Positions 32,776 through 44,635 of a stretch of 64,000 nt of DNA are shown piece after piece. The translations under genes and the position numbers were made by a program. Source of the DNA: Plasmopara viticola (lineage: Eukaryota > Oomycota > Peronosporomycetes > Peronosporales > Peronosporaceae); the NCBI GenBank assembly GCA_001695595.3, contig MBPM02000094.1, positions 1 through 64,000 on the forward strand, in the 5' to 3' direction. The notes below the pieces were generated by a model, which saw only the letters and a list, made by a program, of their open reading frames with translations, had not been told where the DNA came from and made no database searches. Position 1 is the first letter of the stretch. Each line of letters opens with the position of its first letter.

Positions 32776-35700
32776 TCGAAATGCAGTGAACGGAAAAGGG
32801 AACGAGATGGAATGATCAATTAGTCCTCTTAGTAGTAATCGAGGACGTGAGCGCAGTGCCAGGATGCGCGACCTTCTTACAGCACATTCGGCCCGGCCTA
32901 CTAAGCCTTCTAGTACTCTCACCGAGTAGTGATAGTACATTCAGTTCTCGCACTACGACCGTACGCACGTCAAGTCTACGGCTTTGCTCATTCGGTGCCG
33001 TGGAATAAATAAGACATCACGTCTTTACCCTTGTCGGCGTCAATGGTGGATGATTGGGGGCCAAAAGTATAGTAAAGTTCGTATTATTCGTTTGTAATTA
33101 AATGATTTTTGACACAAGAATTAAACTTAGATGCTATTGATACGTCACGTCGTTGGGTTGTCGCCCCGACGAGCTCAGGCATGCAAGATCGACTATATTT
33201 TATGCGGAACCTTTCATTTGCCCCGCCAAAACCAGCTGATTTAGTCTTTAACGCAGATCAGGCCGTTCGATACGATCGCGTCCTCGCAGCCGATCGGTGT
33301 ATTGCGGCACTCTTACGTTCTTTTGGCTGTTTACATCATATGAGAAAAGATCTAAATTTTGTTTGGCTGCCCTGTTCTTAATTCGACAATATAATTAGGG
33401 ATCCAAGGACGGTGAGCTAGCTAGCATACCGCTCGTATTCAGCTCTTTTAAGCGTCAATTCCTTTGGGTTGCCGCCGCCAGTTCCGGTGAATATCTCTGG
33501 TGTGGCCGGTGATCGCGGCTGCAGAACTTAGCTTGGACAGGCCAAGTGCATCCGGAGACGACGGACTGTTGTGATTGTGATTACGAGGCTGGACTTAATT
33601 GTGGATATAATAGTGGCTACCCTTCAAGAAGAATCAGTGTTTGATAAGTTGTAGCCGTAAAAATTTAAAGCATAAGCCTTCATCTGTAGTATTAAAATCT
33701 GCTGAGCTACCCACAACACGTCTGACAAATATTTTTCTCTTTTTGAAGTCAAGTCTTGTCCTCGCTCCAGTCGATTACTTAGCGACTTTCAATGAGCCGC
33801 TCTTCTACCGACTACAATCCCTCGGCTGGGTGGCTACGAGTTTTAACTATTTCTTATAGAAAATTGTAGCCTCAATCTCAGCAGCTTGAGCACAGTAGTT
33901 TCAGATGCTCTATTCCATTTTATCGTCTTCCGGTACCCCAAAGCTGTTTTTGCGGTCGGGCGATCTCATCTTTGATGGGTGGATCGGGTCGCATAGGCTC
34001 ATGTTGAAACACAGTCGCGGAGGAAGCTTCTTAAAGTCGGCAGTCGGACGAGGCTGAGGCGCGAGCGGGGAGAAGTCGTGAAAGAAGGGGTGTTTGTCGC
34101 TTAAAGCAGATTGCGAAGTGATGTTATGTGGCGAGCTCATACAATTCATTTCTTGCAACAGCCTGACTGGTGACTCTCAGCCATTTACTGCTACCACCTA
34201 TAAAAATCTCATTCTTTTTACTTCATCTAGCTTAGTAACATCCTAGATTATTTTCAGCCAATAAGGTTTCTTGATTATCAGTGATTATAAGACATCCTCC
34301 ATAATCGTCTATTCCTATGGATAGTACTAATGCATATGTATTTCAGGCATATCTAATTATATTGCGTGAAAGCCGTTACCGGCAAAGCTGCCGGTGAAGA
34401 CGGTTAAGTCACACATTTTCGAAAAGCACCGTGGGACAAGCGTAAAGCTTACTTCTACTATCACTTTTGAGGAGCGGAATGCCCCTTTCAGATCGTGCAA
34501 TATTATCATTGATATGAGAGAAATAAACTTGAGGCTAATAGAAAACCACTCAACATAACCTGTTCACCCTCGCTCAGTGCTGATTTGGCAGTTTTATAAC
34601 AAAGATCGAAAATAACATTGATGCAGGTGAAGTGTTCCTCCATTTAATTCTAGTCGGCATGCTTTGGGAACATTTTTCTTTGTATTTTCATCTAAATGCA
34701 CTCCTTTTTTTGCAGCAGGGAAGTGATGGGTCCTACTTTAGAAGTTAGGCCAAGGTAGGATTATCATAAGCTTTTTCAATGCTACGACGACTGCCGATCG
34801 TCATGTCGATTGGTGTAAATACTCTCGCGACAATTCCGCTTGCAAGCAGCATTCCGCATTGCGCTTGGCGCACAAATTTGTGATCATCGTCGGATGAACA
34901 ATTATTAATTCATCGTCTCTCTTCGTTCCACACTCAGTCATATTCCTATAAAAAAACAGAGAGAACTCTACAACAGCTCACGATCATTAAAAAAATCCTT
35001 TTACCTTCTTCGTTATGTCGCTTCCAATTGGTGGTCCTCTGTTCCATTTTAAGCCACTCGGTTCGATCCATTTACTCGGTGCATGGCATGGTAGGGACAT
35101 ACGCTACCGTATAAAAATGCAAAATGTACATCGCCTCCACTTTGTACCCTGCAGACAGCCTGCGCTTTAGCATTGTATTTAAGTATCTAGTATTTCTGAA
35201 TACTAAACAAATTTTACTCGAAAGGGTAAGATGGGTATAGAAGAACAAGGTTAAATTAATTTTTATCTGACTGCTAACGCTCTAAGATCCCTTGATTCGG
35301 CGTACAACGGTTTTTTTACTGATCAAAAGCAGGTCATACACACCAAACCACCATGAGTTGACTCACGAATTTCTGGTTTGAAGGAGAACGATCGAATCGT
35401 ACACGCTGCTGCAGTGACTAGGTCGCAACAATAACTAAATATTTCCAGGAGATGCTACAGAAGGACGCAATATAGCCAATCGGAACCGATTGAAAGCTTC
35501 AAGCTCTGATGGTGAATCGATTATAGCGAGGACTAGCGAGGAGCTCGACAGGATCAGTGCGGATGGAGCTTGTTCATACAGCAGGTTTACACGACGACGA
35601 CTACAAGTTTACTGAGAACAAACTGCTTTTCTGTAGTATGCACACAAAGAAAACAATGAAAAGCGTGATCTGATGATAAAGCTGATTCTAATTGAGAATG

Positions 35701-38700
35701 TACTACAAGATAATTCGTACATTGTCGTACAGTTCAAAAACGGAGTCGTCAAGAAAGTGGGGCTTACCGAACCGTCGAGCGTCTTTAAAATGGCGTGGCC
35801 TGTTGAGGAGTATACAAAATATGTGAGATGGTGAGTCAGTGTAAACTAATCAAAGCTTCAACGTTAATCACTAGAAAATTTACTGGCGACTTGATCAAGC
35901 CAATCACCATAATAAAGGTCTACAGCTCTATGACATCGAGTAAGGTCACCAGATTTTGTCGCATCCAGATTGCGTGAAGAAGAGCAACCTCAAAACTAAG
36001 CATTGTCTTTTTGATCGAAAGGAATGGTAGATTCGTAAGCGGCGCGACTCGAGATCGCGCGGATGAATGTTCTTTATAACGCACATTTGTCCAAGTTCAA
36101 GAATACATAAACCGACCCCGATACCCACCGGTCAGGCTCACCACGACAAAACAGACTAGTTGAATTTTGATAAGAAGCTGTTGCTTAAAGATATCAGGGG
36201 GAAAAGAGCTAACAAAAATTAGAAGCAAATTGCTTTGCCGACGCATAATTTCGTCACTCTAACTAAATACAGCCGCAAGTACTTAATTTGTCAGAAGAAT
36301 TTTTATTAGCCAACATTGCCGATGCAGTAGAATCACACTGTAAAGTTTAATTAAGAGAGTTTAACCGAAAGTGCTATACTAAGGGTATGCAGTAATAATA
36401 AGAATATGAAGCAATGAAGTATTTGTGGTGGGTTATATAAAATGGAGATGTGTGAGAAATAAGGATCAGCAGGCTAGCTGCAGGCTACAAGGTGGATACA
36501 ATGTATATTTGCGTGTTAGGTCAGGGTGCATAATATGATCACGTTGTGTACCGAGTGAGTGGATTAAATAAATATGAATAGGAGAATTACCACTCATAGA
36601 AAATAAGTTTCAGTGAGATGTGAGCTTCTGCCGTGACGTGAAGTGGAGAAAGAAAGAAAAAAAATATTTTCTTTTGGTGAAAAACATAAATTTGTTGAAG
36701 TCACGCAGAGTGCAGCAAGCTGGATGCGAGAGACGGCTAACGCGAAAGTGATTGCGCCATGGATCATGGTAATGGATGTCAACATAGCATTCAGCGATTG
36801 GCCGTATCCTGAAAAGCGGATCGTAGTATTCTTCTCTGCGGAGAAAGAAAAAGAAGGGATCCTGGTGGATGCTTAGAATGCTACGTTCAAAGCGCGTACT
36901 AATCAAGATTAGCGGGAAGGGGGCTCAAAACGGGTACCTAACATGATTGATGTTATATGTATCCATATAAAGACGCATTTCTTTGACGTTGAGCAAAACT
37001 TGAACAAAAGTGATAGGCGGCTACCCAATAAGATTTAAAAATATCTTTCTCAAATAATTATATAGATTGCATGATATAGAAATACGATCCCTCGTTTGGT
37101 GAAGTGACGGAACAAGACCGTGCTCCAATCATCTCCACAGGCAAGCACCCACCTATTTTGGGCGCGAGACTATGCAAATGGATCCTGATTCACGGATTCA
37201 ATCACCCGGAAGAAGATCAAAGAGAAGCAAAAGCCTCGATAAATTGAATGACGATCGGAAAACTAAGCATTAGACGTACGAAAATTGCATATGGCTAAGA
37301 ATTGAAGCTTAGCCACGAAGCTACAACTCCTGCGTAAGACCTCAGCTTTGATATACTACCCCAAGCGAGAATTGTTTTGTGGGTGAGAGTACATCCCGCA
37401 TATTGCAAAGTAATTTTTCAAGACAATACGAAATAACCACTTGGGAATCAAAAATCGGTAGACAAACCACCTTCGTCCGCCTTTGAACCATTTTCTTTGC
37501 GTCCACTGTCAAATGCGCTCATTCTGTTTGATCTTAGACCCTAGAAACGTTCACCAACCTTAGCAAAGATCTGACCGGTATCTTTCTGCCTGATGGCGGC
37601 GACTCGCTGGAAGCGACGACAAAAAAGCTGAAGAGGCATCTGCTGAGAGTAGAAAACTAGACAAACGATCATCATCATTTAACCATCAGAATATTTACAG
37701 GGAAGCCAATAACACATCGATCGACTGCGAGGATGACTTGACCTTCAAACTGAATTCTCAATACATTTAGGCGGCCAGATCTGCGCCTGCCTGATCGCCA
37801 ACTGGATTGGCCAAATTAATTCTTAGATAAGACATCAATTTGGTGCGGTTAAAATTATCCTGGGGACTCGACAGGCTTGCCCTGTCCGGTCGAAGAGACC
37901 GACAGGTTTAGTTAAGCATTATTGGTTCGACAACTAATCACTGTATCATGAAGTCGCTGGACGACCAAATGTATTTGGTCAGCAACTGAGCAAAGTTTGT
38001 ATCTCCAGAGTGAGGGCCCAAATCCAAGCGCCTGTTATTTGGGAAGCGTATTACCCTAACATCTAATTGTGGACAATTCGGATCGGTGAGCATCCCATTT
38101 TTGCTTGGTCCGCCAATTATTCTGTTGCGGAATTATAATATTGCTAAAGACTTACAATCTCACTGTGGATTGTAGTTACATCAATTTCTACAAATAAAAG
38201 ACTACTAAGGAAGTACAAAAGCGTCGAAAGCAGCTCGTTCGGATTCTATCCGAACCCGACGAGTAGATGACGCTTATGCCTGGTCCAATTACGCCGATTA
38301 GATTCAAAGCCAAGGTCGTCGTGTATGTGACCGATACAAATTCGTAGTAAATTATTTTAGGCACGAGAATAAAGTGGCGCAGCTAACTGCTGAAGCTCTA
38401 TACCACCTTTTCAGATTTGGAGGTGCAAAATTTTGGGATGACCTTCTTGTGCAGGTGATTTACTTCCATCGGACCGACTCCATATGACTTGGTTTGTAAT
38501 GCATATACCTATCCGTAAGAAACAAGAAAAGGCTTCAGGACGACTGGTAAAGTCACTGCAATCATTGTGCTATTGAACAATACGAATAGAGAAGAAGCTC
38601 AATTTTTAAAGACAAGTTTTCTTCGAACAACACAGGTCCAAAGAAAATTCGTACTTATGGAGTTACGTCGGGTCCGATATTGAACATTTTTGAACGACGC

Positions 38701-40980
38701 CCTCACCTCCAGTGACCTTCATCTACGATATGAAGCAATCAAGCATAAGAGACTAAATCATACAGAAGCAGAGCCTAAAAATTACGGACCAGGCGCCCTG
38801 TCTGAAGGTCATCACATTCCACTCTACATTCCGCCAGAAAAATTAATCAGCCCGACAATCGGCACTCACAAGAGGGTAAAATTGAACCCGCTGATGCGAG
38901 CTTCTTGGCTATTCACGGTTATCGAATGTACATTGAGAATCTAACTTGGCTATTGGCTTTGAATTTTTGAGCCGTTCTTAAGCGGCTTTGGCGCCGCTCA
39001 TGTCTTCAGCACCAAACTCAGTATAAAGGCTCTTCACACGTCTTCCACAGAAATCTACCTCCTCTACGAATAGCACCACCTTTACTTCCTCCCTGCGTAC
39101 CAGTTGACGTGTCGGCAACTTAGTTTACATCTCAAGTTACAGGCCTAAGACTTTTTGGCTATATCCTTCTCAAAAGGTCATAAGAGCCTTACTCTATTAA
39201 AATTTGAATTGACGTACAAATGCAAATAAGTTTTTGTAATCGATGTTGTACTATTGCAAACTTTATTGGGGACTAGACTCTTGCCCAATCTCTTCAACTT
39301 GTTTTCTTCTACTAAATCACTTATCGAGATCGAGGGGTCAGTAACCAAGAAGTAGCCTGTCGACTTCTGGGTCGCACGACTTCTCCAATCTGTTTGCACT
39401 ACCAGTTCTTTTCTCGTTGTCGATTATCTTATGGTTAAATCACGTCGAAGATCGCACCAGGAGCGTTTCCTTGTTCGTGAACACAGCCGGCCGGCTGCGT
39501 TATTCGGCTTTAGAAGAGTCAGCAGTCTTTACCGCGATTGCTGTTGCAGCTAATGTCTCATCATTTTTGGCTATGCTTAACTTTTAATCTATTTTGTTGT
39601 CTGACGTAGAAAAATCACTTGTCAGCTCTTCATTGTTGCGACATAAATTTGATTTTGCCCATAAATGCGACTCTTATCATCTAGCACGTTCAAAGAGCTA
39701 TGCACCCCTTCTGACAAGCAATTGAGCGCATTCGATCACTCATACGCTTTTGCATGCTCTTATTTGTCGGAAAGACGACATCGCACAATACGATCACCAA
39801 GCTCACTGGGCTTTTCTTTTGAAGCAGTCACAAAGAAATGGAAACCGAAAAGCTAGAACTGTAAAAAAGCTCCTTTCCACTTCAAATCTGGTGTAAGGAA
39901 CTTCTTGGTTAATTACGGGAGCTAAACAGTGACTGCTTAGATATGTAGCGGATACAATTACATGAAAGAATCATTCCATGTCATCTCAGTAGTCTCCATC
40001 ATAGAAGGAGCGTATATAATTAGCGTCATATACGAACGCTTGCAACGTCATTGATAATGAGTCTACTATGTCACGGCGCTTGCAAGAAGCTTAACATCTT
40101 ACTGGAAGCATAGTTGCCACCTCTCTCGCTCTAAACTCCTTTAGATCTGAAACTTGGCTAAAGCAACGAATGTAATAAATTTCTAAGCTACTAATGTCTT
40201 GATTTAAAGCTAGTACCAGCACTGATGAGGCGGAAGTCTAGCCTAACTTTTATGTTACCCACCCACTGTCTTTGATCATGTCAGTAGGCTTAAGCAAACG
40301 TACCGCTTTGTAACGGGTCGTTACATGAAGCCGAGCTTGTGCGGCAAATTCTTGGCTTCCAGTAAAATGTAGTCATACAAAAAAAGTTGACAATGTGATA
40401 TGACAGGCAACTTATCAGTTACATTACTAATTTGCATATTGTGGTCTGAAAGGATTTTGACATGGTTACAGTTTTGCCTAAACTACACATTTGAAATAAG
40501 CTGATAATTAAAATTGTAGATAGGTCCGAAAATTTAATATTGTTAGAAATAAATAAGCTTCTAAATTTTAAAAAAGTGCAAAAGCCAATCCTTTTAAGAC
40601 CAAGGATAGTGAAAAGTCGTTTACCGTGCTTCCTGCACGCCTCATTTGGGTGAGTTACTGACTTGTTGTCAAACCCTCGACCATGTGGGTATATTGAGGT
40701 CTTCAAAAAGTTCTGGAATGACTAGGGCCATACTACTCAAAAGGCTTGCTGACTATTAAGAGTCTGAGGAGATGGTTATATTTGCAGTTCTCCCCGATCC
40801 TGAGTAGCAAATATATAAAAAAGTTAGTATTTCTACATGCTTGTAGTATGCATCGTCGAGTCATTAAAAGTCATGCGTTAGTGTTTATTCAGCATGTCTA
40901 ATGTTTCAGAACCTAGGCGGCTCAGTTTTTAGTTGCCATAGCAGCAGCGCCAACCGTGGGACTCACGACAAAAGTTAAAG
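32776..40980. other. Gene-poor DNA, about 8.2 kb
   Basis: AT-rich sequence with no convincing gene. Short open stretches that could be remnants: 33,181-33,381 plus (MQDRLYFMRNLSFAPPKPAD; open further upstream without an ATG); 33,910-34,149 minus (HPFFHDFSPLAPQPRPTADF, faintly like the tail of a protein kinase); and 35,673-35,834 plus (53 codons, ending beside a GTGAGT donor-like site). None can be assigned a function. Confidence 0.5.
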
Positions 40981-41181
40981 ATTCTACCTTATAACGGGAA
41001 GAAGAGCCAGAATTTTGTCGTCTGGATTATGACCATCAAATCGACCTTGATTTGGCATGATAAGGTGTGAGTGGCGTTCGCACTTACCTACCTGGGAGAT
41101 CGAGCCACAAGCTGGGCACTCGCCCGTAAAAATACATCCTCGAAGTGTATGGTGATATGGAACACATGGAGGAACAGTTGA
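40981..41181 (+). pseudogene. Ty3/gypsy gag fragment
   Basis: One frame reads ILPYNGKKSQNFVVWIMTIK, STLIWHDKV, a stop, then VAFALTYLGDRATSWALARK. The sequence xxPYxGxxSQNFxxWIxxI followed by VAFALTYLxGRAxxWA is the pattern of the gypsy-type gag domain (PF03732-like). A single in-frame TGA splits it and another ends it at 41,181. No LTRs or pol were recognised nearby. Confidence 0.6.
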
Positions 41182-43717
41182 GAATAATTATTTCTGGTGA
41201 GTCTTAGGCTCCACCAGCGTAAATTCCTTTTTTATCACCGATGCTAGGCTATAAATTTCAGGTTAACTTAAGAAGAATGACCACCTTCTTAGTATCGAGC
41301 ACCGAAGGACGGATGTTATATAGGTACATGATGCTAAAATTTACAATCATTTGAGCTGAGAGTAAATGTCATCAGCATATTCATAGCTCACATGTACTAG
41401 TGAGTAACATAATACATAAATACCCGTAAGATTTATCAAAGGGCACACGTGTAGGTCACACGTCCTTTCCTCAACAGAGCTTGCCAATATCGACAGAATG
41501 CAAGAAGTCCATGGGTCTCAACCTTGTCGTTGACTTGTTGAAGGTTGATGCAGAGTAGTATTTGTGTGCCGCCTATGTATCTAGAGCCTACGCTGGCCAG
41601 TAAAAATGAGCAAGGTAATTTTTACATACGGGGAAATCTTAGACTTTCGGACACAATGATGTCAAAAGGGGCACGCGATTTACCGTTACACTTTGTCGAA
41701 GGCTGTACAAACGATTGGGAACGCGCTTGCTGATAGCAGAAGCGGACAGCTCTTATACGAAGATGGTCAATCATATGTTGAAGGACGCAGTGCTCAGTAT
41801 GATCGCTATGGCGCCATATTTTTGAACTAACAATTCATTGATGATTGAACTTCCATATATGGAAGAAAAAATGTGTACCACTTCTTGTAAGGGGCAAAGT
41901 GTACTTTGGAATCAAGGACATGTTTCTAAAAAGCATGAGTTTGGTATCTATGAGCAAATTAAAGGATCATTCTATCCGACTTTTTACAATCCCCGAAACG
42001 CATAAGTTGGCGTACATTATTGGTTTTTTCATGGAAATAACGGCGATGCAAACTTCTGTGCGAGGGATGCTAAGCGATGTCTCAATCCTTAAGTCTTCGA
42101 GTCATAATCATGACTTGATGCTTCATCATAATATCTCCGAAACACTGCCCACACACTCAAACGCCTCGTACTAGTCTCCAGACGGTGGCTGACGGTGTCA
42201 GTTGCCAGCGTAGTTCCGATCATGATAAAAATTTGTTGTTAGAGCGATCCGCCAAACGGGGCGCTCAATAAAAGGAAAGAGCTCCATACTTTACTTCAAA
42301 GACTTGTGCGGCAGTCGAGTCGACTGTAAAGGTCATGGGTCACATTTAACCTTCAATCGGCTTAGCCTGGTGCCCACCGCAAGAAAAATACTGACTATCT
42401 GACGCAGTCCTGAGACTTCGTGCTGAGACGCCACAGTTGATCCAGCTATATAGCCCATGAGTCACATTACCAAAAAAGTCATTTCTTCATTGAGTATCCG
42501 GATTGTCCCGAGAAAATGCGGCCTGACCGACAAAGTTCACTTCGAAATCAGTCTCAAGTGCGTTCACTCGGTCACGCAAGAGCTGTCGATCCTCAATAAG
42601 AGAGAGTAAGGTCAAGATGGGGCCAAGTTTCCTGACCGTCAAGACCAGTGTCAGTTCTTTGCAAAAGTGTTTAAAGGCAGAGGGTGCCATGATCTCCTTT
42701 TGAAGTGGCGTAATTCTCCGCTGCGGGAGTCGTAGAACCAACTTAGTGTATTGTGGTCTAAGACCGTCCATATCTGGTGCTTTATTAATTATTTGTGGCT
42801 TTCTGATTGCACATTAAGTTATCGGGTGAATGAACTCGCTCCCAGCATACGGGCTTCAGCAATATGCTAAGAGACATTTCGAAGGTAGGTGGTCGACTGC
42901 AGACTCATTTACAAGTCTCAAAGCTCACAGGCGTACGCTACTTTGAGCTGTACAACGCAGAAGTTTCCCTTCGTCCCGGAATAGGCTATCCAGCTCAATC
43001 GTTGTGCTAACGGTGCTAGGAAGGACCCAAGATTACTTTGTTGTTTGCGCAGGACGCTAAGTTAAATTTCTTAAGTTGCATTCGATGCATTGCTACATAA
43101 TCGCCAAAAGGTCATGGTGGATATATCACTTCTTTTGAAACCGGACTATCTTTGTACATGCCATGCGAGGAGTAGGCTTCCGAAAGCCTTCAAAATAGCG
43201 AAAAAGAGAAACATACTTTTCGAGCAATGACCGGGAAGTACCTAATCGGGAGGTCCTCCTCTACTTCTTTGGAATCGAATTTTCGTTGGGAAGTTGAAAC
43301 GTCGACGTGCGTCGGTACCAGTTGTCGTCAATTTCTTCCACACTGCTTTGATGACCTCGTCCACCCTACCCACCCAAAAAATGCTCCTAGGGATACTGTC
43401 TTTAGCCCTCTTCCTTCGGTTACCCAATTTCAAAAATTTCATTAATAAGGGCATCCCAGATCGGTTTTTTGTCTTTGCGAATCATGGTATTTTGAGTAAT
43501 GTCTTTCGCTTTGCTGGTAAAATTCGCGACAAGCTTAACTCTTGGGGGCTGAAACCCGGGTGACAACGTAATCATTAACCCGAGATTTCTTCGCAGCCCT
43601 GGCACGCAAAAAGCCAGCAATAGGTACGACAGAAGGATAATCACACCACGATACTTGTAGCTCAGCTTCGCCTTGTTGAGTAAATAGCAGCCCTCACCCA
43701 AACTACATCTAAGAAGT
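41182..43717. other. No gene seen
   Basis: Open stretches exist on both strands (for example 42,487-42,771 minus and 43,242-43,454 minus) but lack recognisable domains, and several begin without ATG. This may be decayed transposon or gene sequence. Confidence 0.45.
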
Positions 43718-44020
43718 TTGGACGTTGGCGAATACTTGCTTGTGCTCGAGTATTGCAATCGAGGCAGTGTTCGAAGTATGCAAAATGAACTTGAAACCGT
43801 GGCTGAGCCAGTTGCAAGGCAAATTTTCAAACAGACGCTGTCAGCACACTCAATGGAGAACGTGCATCGAGATGTTAAGGTTGAAAACGTGTTGCTACAT
43901 GAGAACGACAACGGGTCATTAATTTTGAAACTTGTCGACTTTGGGCTATCAGAAGAGCTGCAATTAATCAATTGTCGTCTACAAACTGTGCGTGGTACGC
44001 CGCAGCATATTAATTTTTAA
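43718..44020 (+). pseudogene. Protein kinase domain fragment
   Basis: The frame reads GEYLLVLEYCNRGSV (hinge region after the gatekeeper), then a helix, HRDVKVENVLL (catalytic loop, HRDxKxxN), ILKLVDFGLSEEL (DFG motif) and TVRGTPQHI (activation segment), and stops before an APE motif. The N-lobe (glycine loop and VAIK lysine) and most of the C-lobe are missing. There is no ATG at the start of the frame. This is therefore a fragment of a Ser/Thr kinase gene, not a functional one, unless unseen introns join distant exons; no good splice sites were found. Confidence 0.7.
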
Positions 44021-44635
44021 TTGGTCTCTGATCGTCTACATGGTACGCGAGCGGATGTCGTTCAGATTTCTTTCGCTTCCGCAAAAGCTATTAGCTTTGC
44101 TTTATAACAAGCAAACGTTGTGCAGCGCTTTCTATGGAACAAAAAATGCAGTGGGTGGTCACAAAAACAGTGCTTTGACTCAAAACGAGCTCATCAACAG
44201 CTTCTTGTCTCTATGCAGACGCAAAAACTTTCATCGACAACTTTGTTTTGCTGTAGCCACAATTTCTCTTTCTTTTGAAGACTTGAGCTTTCATGTAATT
44301 TAGAATTCACCTGAGCGCGATCAAGTGCACTCGCACAAAATCTCTGCACTTTGGTAATCTATGTTTTACAGCACAGCGTATCAAGCGTTTGCTCGGTCGT
44401 AGCTCGGGCGATGCTAAGTCGTCATAATGAAATCACTGCCATTGTTTAAGAACAACTTAGTATCGATTGGATTCATGTAGCTCTTTGATGCAATATAATT
44501 CGACGAGTACTAATGTTGGCTTCTTTTGTACTAGAGCCACGATACATTTTTTGTCGTTAATTGATCAAATATTGCTCCACTACGGTACAACAGTAATCGA
44601 GCAGACCAATCAACAGAGTAAAGGCTAAATTAGTG
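44021..44635. other. Intergenic region upstream of the NOL8-like gene
   Basis: No further kinase motif can be followed. The region presumably contains the promoter of the gene starting at 44,636; no specific element is claimed. Confidence 0.4.

Noticed and set aside
33453..33470. cgtcaattcctttgggtt resembles a conserved small-subunit rRNA stretch
   Set aside because: Only about 13-18 bases match and the flanks show no rRNA sequence; probably chance.
42487..42771. 94-codon minus-strand open frame
   Set aside because: No recognised domain or supporting context; it may be a relic but nothing shows it.
43242..43971. Minus-strand open frames of 70 and 183 codons
   Set aside because: They overlap the recognisable kinase fragment on the other strand and have no identifiable homology.
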